Origin: Oscillospiraceae bacterium
Lineage (GTDB): Bacteria; Bacillota; Clostridia; Oscillospirales; Oscillospiraceae
DNA: 6,810 bases
Assembly (NCBI GenBank): GCA_017400415.1
Contig: JAFPTE010000217.1
Location: 1-6,810 of the forward strand
Reading direction: 5' to 3'
The position numbers were made by a program, and so were the translations under genes. Of the stretch, positions 1 to 5,479 are shown piece after piece. The notes beneath the pieces were generated by a model. The model was not told where the DNA came from. It was given only the letters and a program-made list of their open reading frames with translations, and made no database searches. The first letter of the stretch is position 1. Every line of letters begins with the position of its first letter.

Positions 1-573
1 GGGAGGAAGCCTCTTCCGCTTCTCATGGCTCTGGTGGTCTTCGGCCTCTTTTACGACGCCTTTATAGTGGCGCTGGGGACCGTCATGGGTCCCGGGGACG
101 CTCTGAAGGGGCTCAGCCAGCTGCGCTATGTGCTCCACTGCACCCTTATCCCTTTTACGCTGCCCATCTGCGGCCTTGCCCTCCGGCTAAAGAAGCTGCC
201 CATGGAGATAATCTGGGCGGTTACAGCGGTCCTGGTGGTGGCAGGCTGCGCCGCCGGCTTTTCCGTGGTTACCGAGAGCGCAGCGGTAGGGGCTGTTACC
301 CGCTACGCCTCTGCTGACGCCACCCCGGCCTGGGCGGACGGAGTGCAGAACGGCCTTTCCTTCGGCCCGGTGTTCCTCATCATGGCCGCCGGCATAGCCC
401 TGTGGGTAAGGGAGAAAAATCCCCATCTGTTTCTCTCCGGCTTTCTCATGTTTCTCTTTGCGGCCCTGGGTCCGGCCACGGGGAATTTCGATCTGATTTT
501 CTTCATAAGCATGTTCGGAGAGCTGTTTATGGCAGTGTTCTTCCTGCTGTTTGTGAAAAAAAGAAAGGAGTAA
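1..573 (+). CDS. Multi-pass membrane protein of unknown family, 5' end uncertain (probably partial)
   Basis: The reading frame is open from the left edge. The first ATG is at 25, giving 182 residues. I count about six hydrophobic segments (residues near 2-21, 36-54, 61-82, 112-127, 134-149 and 155-177 from that Met) and a basic cytoplasmic end (KKRKE). No well-spaced ribosome binding site precedes ATG 25: a GGGAGG at 1-6 lies 18 nt away, and the frame stays open before it. The true start may therefore lie outside the window. I do not recognise the family and see no catalytic motif. A loop between TM3 and TM4 (residues about 83-110) is the only sizeable non-membrane part. The stop codon is followed after 6 nt by the TetR gene, whose ribosome binding site lies inside the last codons of this gene. 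That indicates co-transcription and coupled translation, so it is probably the repressor's partner or target, for instance a transporter or membrane enzyme component. Function is unknown. Confidence 0.7.
   Translation, partial: GRKPLPLLMALVVFGLFYDAFIVALGTVMGPGDALKGLSQLRYVLHCTLIPFTLPICGLALRLKKLPMEIIWAVTAVLVVAGCAAGFSVVTESAAVGAVTRYASADATPAWADGVQNGLSFGPVFLIMAAGIALWVREKNPHLFLSGFLMFLFAALGPATGNFDLIFFISMFGELFMAVFFLLFVKKRKE
564..570 (+). promoter_or_regulatory. Ribosome binding site deciding the TetR start
   Basis: AAAGGAG ends 9 nt before GTG 580, a normal spacing, but only 3 nt before the alternative TTG at 574. This favours GTG 580. The site is embedded in the 3' end of the upstream membrane protein gene. 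Confidence 0.7.
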
Positions 574-579
574 TTGCCT

Positions 580-1110
580 GTGCCGAAGCTCATTCCGGAG
601 CTGAGGGAGCGGCTTGTAAGGTCCGCCAGGGAGCGGCTTCTGAGCTCCCGGGTCCACGATATCACCGTCCGTGACGTGGCGGCAGACTGCAGCACCGCCG
701 TCGGCACCGTGTATAACTACTTCCCCTCCAAGGACTACCTCATCGCCGCCGTTATGCTGGAGGATTGGTTTGAGGCCGTGGAGAGCATGAAGAAGGGAGC
801 CCGGGCCGCCGGCACCGTTGAGGAGGGCTTCCGCAGCATGGATGCGGCCCTGCGGGCCTTCGTGGACCGGTACAGCCCCGCCTGGAAGCGCTACTCCAAC
901 CACAACGGCGCCGTGAACCGCATCTCGGAGCATCACAGGGACCTTGTTGCCGCCATCAGCGGCTGCGTGGAGGAGCTCCTGGACCGCTTCGGGCGGCAGG
1001 TATCCCCGGCGGCTCTGGAGGTGCTCTCCGAAATCGTGCTGACTGCAGGTCAGCGGGAGCCGGAGGCCTTGGATGCCCTTATGCCCGTAATCGAAAAAAT
1101 AATAGCCTGA
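580..1110 (+). CDS. TetR/AcrR-family transcriptional regulator
   Basis: This is a predicted one-component repressor of 176 residues, slightly short for the family (usually about 190-220). The N-terminal TetR DNA-binding domain spans roughly residues 10-58. The helix-turn-helix lies at about 27-48, seen as DITVRDVAADCSTAVGTVYNYF followed by PSKDYL, matching the family signature closely (T.RDVA, S.GTVYNYF, SK..L). The C-terminal half is helical and variable, as expected for a ligand-binding and dimer domain, so it gives no ligand. GTG 580 is chosen over the in-frame TTG 574 because of ribosome binding site spacing. The gene sits inside an operon, 6 nt after a membrane protein and 17 nt before the flavin-reductase-like gene. 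Autoregulation of the operon from a promoter left of the window is the simplest reading. No operator palindrome can be assigned here because the operon promoter is not in view. Confidence 0.9.
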   Translation: MPKLIPELRERLVRSARERLLSSRVHDITVRDVAADCSTAVGTVYNYFPSKDYLIAAVMLEDWFEAVESMKKGARAAGTVEEGFRSMDAALRAFVDRYSPAWKRYSNHNGAVNRISEHHRDLVAAISGCVEELLDRFGRQVSPAALEVLSEIVLTAGQREPEALDALMPVIEKIIA

Positions 1111-1127
1111 AAGGAAGGAAAAACAAA

Positions 1128-2054
1128 ATGTCCAGCTTCAAGGATCTGCGAATCGTTGACAACTTCTACCAGACCTCCGCCTATTATCCCATGCCCACGG
1201 TGCTCATCAGCACCCTGACCCCGGACGGCAAGACCAGCCTGGGACCCTATTCCCTCATCGCCCCCTACTATGTAGCCGGCAAGGAATATTACGCCATGCT
1301 GCTCAACTGCCGCAACTCCTCCAACACCGCCCAGCACCTGCTGGCCAACGGCAAGTGCGCCATCAACTTCATCCCGGACAGCCGCAAGTTCTTCAAGGAG
1401 GCGGTCCGCATGGGCTGGCCCGGCGACACCCCCGAGGAGAAGATGAAGGACTGCAAGTTCACCCTGGAGGACGGCCTCCGGGCAGAGGAGGACCCCAAGG
1501 GCCTGTACCCCAAGGTGGTGCAGGAATCCTTCCAGGTTTTCGAGTGCACCTGGATGCGGGAGCTTGACAACGCCCAGGACGACAAGCCCGGCGAGCTCAA
1601 CGGCTACCCGGGACCCTACCACAACTTCAACGGCATCACCAGCCCCTTCGGCGCCCACTTCATCCTCCGCATCGACCACATCCTCATGAAGGAAAAGCAG
1701 TATAACGGCATCATCAACGGCGTCACCGCCTGGGACTTCCCCAGGGTGCCCGTGGATTACGGCTACCGTGATTCCAAGAACTTCTGGTACACCAAGTTCC
1801 GCCGTCCCATTCCGGAGCTGCTGCCTGTCCGCCAGACCAGCGTCCAGTCCGTCCGCTATGCGGCCGACCGCATCGACGACAAGATAAAGTTCACTGACGA
1901 GGCCTGCGCCAGACTGGTGAAGGTGCCCCGCATCTTCCTGCCCACCGCCCTGAAGGGCTGCGTACAGTGGGCCCGGGAAAACGGCGTCACTCTGATTACG
2001 GAAGAGCATATGGACATCATAAACGACAAGCGTTCCAAGGAAAAGAATAAATAA
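1128..2054 (+). CDS. Flavin-reductase-like split-barrel protein with C-terminal PCP_red-like domain
   Basis: This is a 308-residue soluble protein, started at ATG 1128 behind AAGGAAGG. Residues about 15-200 resemble the FMN-binding split-barrel flavin reductase (DIM6/NTAB) family. Visible elements are PMPTVLISTLTPDGKTSLGPYS near 21-42, MLLNCRNSSNTAQHLLANGKCAINFI near 57-82, and a late strand FILRIDHILM at 178-187. Members bind FMN and reduce flavins or act as FMN-dependent oxidoreductases. Residues about 253-300 (KFTDEACARL.KVP.IF, then WARENGV, then ITEEHMDII) match the pattern of the PCP_red domain found at the C terminus of BchB/ChlB: W/F-T-x-EA, L.K+P.F, ARE.G, IT.E. A basic tail (KRSKEKNK) follows. 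The protein is about 100 residues longer than a minimal flavin reductase. The domain assignments come from reading patterns by eye: the N-terminal one is fairly secure, the C-terminal one moderate. The next gene, an SDR, starts 14 nt downstream. Redox partner and substrate are unknown. Confidence 0.8.
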   Translation: MSSFKDLRIVDNFYQTSAYYPMPTVLISTLTPDGKTSLGPYSLIAPYYVAGKEYYAMLLNCRNSSNTAQHLLANGKCAINFIPDSRKFFKEAVRMGWPGDTPEEKMKDCKFTLEDGLRAEEDPKGLYPKVVQESFQVFECTWMRELDNAQDDKPGELNGYPGPYHNFNGITSPFGAHFILRIDHILMKEKQYNGIINGVTAWDFPRVPVDYGYRDSKNFWYTKFRRPIPELLPVRQTSVQSVRYAADRIDDKIKFTDEACARLVKVPRIFLPTALKGCVQWARENGVTLITEEHMDIINDKRSKEKNK

Positions 2055-2068
2055 GGGAGGAAAAGAAA

Positions 2069-2926
2069 ATGAAAGTTCTGCTTGCTGGCGCCTTCGGAAA
2101 CCTGGGCGGGGAGATCCTTAAGAGCCTCTGTGCAAAGGGCCATGAGGTCGTAGCCGCCGACCTGAAGGAGCGGCCCGTCGAGGGCACCCAGGGGAAGTAC
2201 GTCTTCCGCTCCATCGATGCCACCAACCCGGAGACCCTTAAGGGCCTGTGCGACGGCGTGGACGTGGTCATCACCACCATGGGCCTCACCGGCGCCTCCA
2301 CCCGCTTCACCTCTTACGACATCGATTATCAGGGCAACATGAACCTCTATAACGAGGCCAAGAGAGCCGGCGTGAAGAAGTTCAACTACATCTCCGTCAT
2401 ATCCTGCGACGAGCCCGGCGCAGAGAAGGTGCCCATGCTCCACGCCAAGTACCTGGTGGAGCAGGATATCAAAAAGCAGCCCATGGACTGGGTCATCTAC
2501 CGCCCCACCGGATATTTCTACGATATCTGCAAGGTGTTCAAGCCCTATGTGGACAAGGGCGAGATGCAGCTTCTGAAGGGCTACGGCAAGGTCAAGGCCA
2601 ACGTGGTGGACTGCCCGGATTTTGCCGACTTCATCGTGGAGCATATGTGCGACAAGAACGTAACCTACAACGTAGGCGGCAAGGAGACCTACACCTACGA
2701 GGAGATGGCGGATATGTGCTTCAAGGCCGCCGGCAAGGAGACCAGGATAAAGTGGGCTCCCATCTGGCTGTTCGGCCTGCTGGCCAACCTGCCCAAGATC
2801 CGCAAGGAGGGCAAGCACGATATAATCCTCTTCTCCCGCTGGACCCTGAGCCACGACCTGGTGGGCGACACCATGATAGGCGAGAAGAGCTTCGCAAAGT
2901 ACATCAAGGATTACTTCGGAAAGTGA
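2069..2926 (+). CDS. Atypical short-chain dehydrogenase/reductase (NAD(P)-binding, NmrA/vinyl-reductase-like)
   Basis: This 285-residue Rossmann-fold protein starts at ATG 2069 after a strong GGGAGG (2055-2060). The N-terminal nucleotide-binding motif GAFGNLGGEI (residues 7-16) has GxxGxxG spacing. Strand 2 ends in AADLKERP, where Asp31 suggests NAD use but nearby Lys33/Arg35 leave NADP possible. Further SDR landmarks are DVVITTMG (65-72), DYQGNMNLYNEAKRAGVKKFNYIS (86-109) and IYRPTGYF (143-150). The catalytic YxxxK is not canonical: the aligned segment reads MLHAK (123-127), so the Lys is kept and the Tyr is Met. This is usual in atypical SDRs such as NmrA, HSCARG-like or divinyl-reductase-like proteins. 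Enzymatic activity therefore cannot be assumed; it may reduce a substrate by another mechanism or sense the NAD(P) state. A hydrophobic patch near the C terminus (WAPIWLFGLLANLP, 229-242) could contact the membrane. It is co-transcribed with the flavin protein upstream and the DUF1295 gene 11 nt downstream. Confidence 0.88.
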   Translation: MKVLLAGAFGNLGGEILKSLCAKGHEVVAADLKERPVEGTQGKYVFRSIDATNPETLKGLCDGVDVVITTMGLTGASTRFTSYDIDYQGNMNLYNEAKRAGVKKFNYISVISCDEPGAEKVPMLHAKYLVEQDIKKQPMDWVIYRPTGYFYDICKVFKPYVDKGEMQLLKGYGKVKANVVDCPDFADFIVEHMCDKNVTYNVGGKETYTYEEMADMCFKAAGKETRIKWAPIWLFGLLANLPKIRKEGKHDIILFSRWTLSHDLVGDTMIGEKSFAKYIKDYFGK

Positions 2927-2937
2927 GGCAGGGATAA

Positions 2938-3741
2938 ATGTACTGGAATTTACTCTGGATAGTCTTCGTTGTCTGCCTGGCGGCCTGCGCCTGCGGCTTC
3001 AAGAAGTTTGTGTGGTTCATGTCCATCGGCTACGGCTTCGCCATTGCCGCCGGCGCCGTGGCCATCGGCATCATCTTCGCCGTGCTGGGAAAGCTGGCCG
3101 TGCTGCCCGTCATCATGCTTATCCTCTGCGTTATCTACGGAATCCGCCTGGGCGGCTTCCTGCTGGTCCGGGAGATGAAGAACGCCTCCTATCGGAAGAC
3201 CCTGGATGAGGCCACCAAGACCGAGAAGCCCATCCCCGTGTTCGTGCTGGCCTTCATGTGGCTCTTTATGGGCGTTCTGTACACCATTCAGCTCTCCCCG
3301 GTGTTCTATCGCCTGGCCAATGAGTCCGCCGACCTGGTGTTCGGCATCATAGGCATCGTGGTCTCCGCCCTGGGCATCTTCCTGGAGGCCGAGGCTGACC
3401 GCCAGAAGTCCGAACAGAAGAAAAAGAACCCCAGGATGGCCGCCACCGAGGGCCTTTACAAGCTGGTGCGCTGCCCCAACTATCTGGGCGAGCTGACCTT
3501 CTGGACCGGTACCTTCATCGGCTCCTGGGGCGCCCTCAACCACTGGGGCCAGTGGGTCATGGCTGTGCTGGCCTGGATCTCCATCATTATCATCATGTTC
3601 AACGGCGCCCAGCGCCTGGAGAAGCGCCAGAACGGCAATTACGGCTCCAAGAAGGAGTATCAGGAGTACGTAAAGAAGACCCCCATCATCATCCCCTTCA
3701 TTCCCCTTTACACCCTTAACAAAAGTGAGGTAAAGAAATGA
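2938..3741 (+). CDS. DUF1295 / steroid 5-alpha-reductase-type integral membrane protein
   Basis: This 267-residue membrane protein has about seven hydrophobic segments (near 4-19, 26-50, 53-78, 100-118, 132-150, 185-197 and 205-222). The C-terminal half carries the DUF1295 pattern: EAEADRQKSEQKKKNP (150-165), then GLYKLVRCPNYLGEL (172-186), then an aromatic-rich TM segment. It closes with NYGSKKEYQEYVKKT and a hydrophobic IIIPFIPLY end. This matches the reductase/methyltransferase superfamily that includes steroid 5-alpha-reductases and isoprenylcysteine methyltransferases, where the equivalent motif is usually RHPNYxGE. Here the His is Cys179. Family members characterised in eukaryotes reduce an enone C=C in hydrophobic substrates with NADPH; most bacterial DUF1295 proteins have no known substrate. 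A weak ribosome binding site (GGCAGGG) precedes ATG 2938. The stop overlaps the next start (ATGA), implying coupled translation with the 216-residue membrane protein. Steroid reduction is an inference only. Confidence 0.82.
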   Translation: MYWNLLWIVFVVCLAACACGFKKFVWFMSIGYGFAIAAGAVAIGIIFAVLGKLAVLPVIMLILCVIYGIRLGGFLLVREMKNASYRKTLDEATKTEKPIPVFVLAFMWLFMGVLYTIQLSPVFYRLANESADLVFGIIGIVVSALGIFLEAEADRQKSEQKKKNPRMAATEGLYKLVRCPNYLGELTFWTGTFIGSWGALNHWGQWVMAVLAWISIIIIMFNGAQRLEKRQNGNYGSKKEYQEYVKKTPIIIPFIPLYTLNKSEVKK

Positions 3742-4388
3742 CAGTCTCTCTTGCACTGGTGGACTATATTCCGGTAATACTCTTTGCCGCCACCTCCGTA
3801 CTGCTCATGCGTGACCTTTACAACAAGATGAGCAAGGGAGCCTTCGCCCTCATGTCCGCCGGTCTCATCATGGTCATCTGGGCCGGAGCCTACAAGGCCA
3901 CCTGGAAGCTCTTTTACACCATGAACATCGCCGACCTGTATCTGATGAACAACGTTCTTCTGCCCATGCAGGCCGCCGGCTTCCTTATCCTGGGCATCGG
4001 CCTCATCGCCGCCACCTTTTTTGACCAGGGGAAGGGGAAGAGCTACGTTTCCGCCCTGCCGGTTCTGATGCTCATCGCCACCCAGGCGCCGAAGCAGGAG
4101 AGAGCCGCAGTGGTCTTCATCATCTTCATGGTCCTGGGCTACCTGGGCTTCTGCGGCTGCCTGACCGTCATCGCCGCCAGAATGAAGAAGATACCCGCCG
4201 TGGTGCTGTTCGTCCTGTCCTTTGTGCTTCTGATGGGCATGGGCTATCTGGGCAGCCGTGAGTTCGGCAACGACCCCAAGATGAACTGGATTGAGGAGGG
4301 CGTAAACCTCTGCGCCCAGCTCTGCCTGCTGTCCGGCGTGCTTATTCTCCATAAGTCCGGCCTCAAGGAGAAAGCTGACCTTAAGTAA
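3738..4388 (+). CDS. Seven-TM membrane protein of unknown family
   Basis: This 216-residue, strongly hydrophobic protein begins at an ATGA overlap with the DUF1295 gene, behind GTGAGG (3725-3730). Segments near 8-24, 35-52, 72-95, 103-116, 122-146, 151-171 and 186-205 look membrane-spanning. Short basic loops (MRDLYNKMSK, ARMKK, and the tail HKSGLKEKADLK) suggest an inside-facing C terminus. There is no clear enzymatic motif. Cys139/Cys141 (FCGCL) and Cys192/Cys196 lie in predicted TM segments. I do not recognise a family. Being last in the operon and translationally coupled to the DUF1295 protein, it may form a membrane complex with it; that is inferred from context only. The operon terminator follows 11 nt after the stop. 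Confidence 0.75.
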   Translation: MTVSLALVDYIPVILFAATSVLLMRDLYNKMSKGAFALMSAGLIMVIWAGAYKATWKLFYTMNIADLYLMNNVLLPMQAAGFLILGIGLIAATFFDQGKGKSYVSALPVLMLIATQAPKQERAAVVFIIFMVLGYLGFCGCLTVIAARMKKIPAVVLFVLSFVLLMGMGYLGSREFGNDPKMNWIEEGVNLCAQLCLLSGVLILHKSGLKEKADLK

Positions 4389-4399
4389 CCCCATACAAT

Positions 4400-4432
4400 A
4401 AATCCCTTCGACAAAAGCCGAAGGGATTTTTG
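4400..4432 (+). terminator. Intrinsic terminator of the redox operon
   Basis: An 11-bp perfect stem pairs AAATCCCTTCG (4400-4410) with CGAAGGGATTT (4419-4429). The loop is 8 nt and a TTTTT run spans 4427-4431. It follows the last operon gene by 11 nt and separates it from the diguanylate cyclase unit. Confidence 0.92.
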
Positions 4433-4464
4433 CTGTCAAATATCGTATTAGTTTATGAAAAGTG

Positions 4465-4494
4465 TTTGCATTTCCTGTCAAACTGTGGTATTAT
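4465..4494 (+). promoter_or_regulatory. Sigma-70-type extended -10 promoter for the diguanylate cyclase
   Basis: The -10 box TATTAT (4489-4494, 5 of 6 to consensus) is preceded by TGG, giving the TGn extended -10 element (4486-4488). A weak -35 TTTGCA (4465-4470) lies 18 nt upstream; TTGCAT in the next register gives 17 nt. Local sequence is AT-rich against GC-rich genes. Transcription should begin near 4501, giving a leader of about 25 nt. A start codon at 4430, in the same frame, would lie upstream of this promoter. Confidence 0.65.
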
Positions 4495-4510
4495 GATAGG
4501 GTGTACAAGG

Positions 4511-4517
4511 AAAGGGG
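4511..4517 (+). promoter_or_regulatory. Ribosome binding site selecting a TTG start
   Basis: AAAGGGG ends 8 nt before TTG 4526. The in-frame GTG at 4517 overlaps the site itself, and the TTG at 4430 lies before the promoter, so TTG 4526 is preferred. Confidence 0.65.
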
Positions 4518-4525
4518 TGAGAGCG

Positions 4526-5428
4526 TTGGAAAGTAAAAAGAGAGGCTTCGGCTTTCTTTTTGACGGAAAGCTTCGTATGCAGGCTGTGAACATTGTTGTT
4601 CTGCTGCTTGTGGTTGCCCTCAGCATCGTAATGCTCTTCTGCAGCATGAAAACCGCAGAGATATACGCTGCCAACCCTATGGGAACCGTGCCGCCTCCCC
4701 AGGTGCAGCGGGACCTGGACGCCCTGCTCAATACCCAGCGTATTGTCTCCGTTGCAATCCTGGTCATTTCCCTGGGGTACGGGTGCCTGGTGGCCTTTAT
4801 GATGATTCTGCCCCTGAACGCCTTCCGGGACAAGATCGCCAAATCCGAGCCTCTTCCCGTTAAGGGCTCCGAGGAGCTTCAGGACCTGGCCGAGAGCTAT
4901 AACGAGATGTATGAGGAAAACCGCCGCACCAGTGAGCATCTGAAGCACGTGGCAGAGCATGACTCACTGACCCGTCTTTATAACCGCTGGGCCTTTGAGA
5001 GCTTCCGGGAACAGTTTACGGAGGATGTGGCCCTGCTCCTTCTGGATGTGGACGGCTTCAAGGGCTTCAACGATGTCTACGGCCACGACGTGGGTGACCG
5101 GGTGCTTCAGAAGGTCGCCAAGCTCATGAAGCACTGCTTCCGCTTCTCCGATTACCCCTGCCGCATCGGCGGCGATGAGTTCGCCATTATTATGACCGGA
5201 ATGACCCCCCAGCTGAAGGCCGTTGTTGTAAATAAGATCGCCATGCTCCGCCGGGAGCTTATGGACACCTCTGACGGGCTGCCGCCCATAACCCTTTCCG
5301 TGGGCATCGCCTTCTCCAGCGCCACCGGGGAGGATGACCTCTTCAAGGCCGCCGACCGGGCTCTTTACTTTGTGAAGGAAAAGGGCAAGAACGGCTACGC
5401 CTTCAATCTGAACGGCGTTATCGAGTAA
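4526..5428 (+). CDS. Membrane-anchored diguanylate cyclase (GGDEF domain)
   Basis: This 300-residue protein is predicted to make the second messenger cyclic di-GMP from two GTP at the cytoplasmic membrane. A first TM helix (about 21-40) and a second (about 73-95) flank a short outside loop of roughly 30 residues. A helical linker (about 115-142) leads to a complete GGDEF domain (about 143-295). Landmarks are HDSLTRLYNRWAF (145-157), metal-binding Asp174 in LLLDVDGFKGFND, Asn182 and Asp191 for guanine contact, and intact GGDEF at 215-219. The RxxD product-inhibition site RFSD is at 206-209, five residues before it, so the enzyme should be active and feedback-inhibited. The external loop is too small for a classical sensor domain, so signal sensing may be through the membrane helices. 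There is no EAL or HD-GYP partner in the window. It has its own promoter and terminator, so it is not part of the upstream operon. The start is chosen from the ribosome binding site and promoter position. Confidence 0.92.
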   Translation: MESKKRGFGFLFDGKLRMQAVNIVVLLLVVALSIVMLFCSMKTAEIYAANPMGTVPPPQVQRDLDALLNTQRIVSVAILVISLGYGCLVAFMMILPLNAFRDKIAKSEPLPVKGSEELQDLAESYNEMYEENRRTSEHLKHVAEHDSLTRLYNRWAFESFREQFTEDVALLLLDVDGFKGFNDVYGHDVGDRVLQKVAKLMKHCFRFSDYPCRIGGDEFAIIMTGMTPQLKAVVVNKIAMLRRELMDTSDGLPPITLSVGIAFSSATGEDDLFKAADRALYFVKEKGKNGYAFNLNGVIE

Positions 5429-5444
5429 AAAAAGCAAACAATAA

Positions 5445-5479
5445 TCCCGCACTGAGCTTTTTCAGTGCGGGAGTTTTTT
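5445..5479 (+). terminator. Intrinsic terminator of the cyclase gene, between convergent genes
   Basis: A perfect 11-bp stem pairs TCCCGCACTGA (5445-5455) with TCAGTGCGGGA (5462-5472). The loop is GCTTTT and a T6 run spans 5474-5479. The last bases of the T tract are also the stop codon of the minus-strand ftsH (5478-5480). On the minus strand the hairpin is followed by TTATT then scattered T, including a T7 opposite 5427-5433, so it could also stop ftsH transcription, less efficiently. Confidence 0.9.

Noticed and set aside
574..579. TTG start for the TetR regulator
   Set aside because: It is only 3 nt from the ribosome binding site; GTG 580 has a 9-nt spacing.
1050..2009. Long minus-strand open frame opposite the flavin-reductase-like gene, 319 codons
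   Set aside because: Its sequence is Gly/Val/Leu/Ala/His-rich low-complexity translation, typical of the antisense of GC-biased codons. The plus strand has a recognisable protein with a ribosome binding site.
1856..4481. Further long minus-strand frames opposite the SDR, DUF1295 and 7-TM genes
   Set aside because: They show the same shadow composition, have no domain pattern, span real gene boundaries and cross the terminator.
4430..4525. N-terminal extension of the GGDEF protein from TTG 4430
   Set aside because: This start sits inside the upstream terminator T tract and before the predicted promoter, with no ribosome binding site. TTG 4526 has AAAGGGG at 8 nt.
4433..4525. Possible cyclic di-GMP riboswitch before the GGDEF gene
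   Set aside because: The predicted leader is only about 25 nt and there is no conserved aptamer-like helix set.
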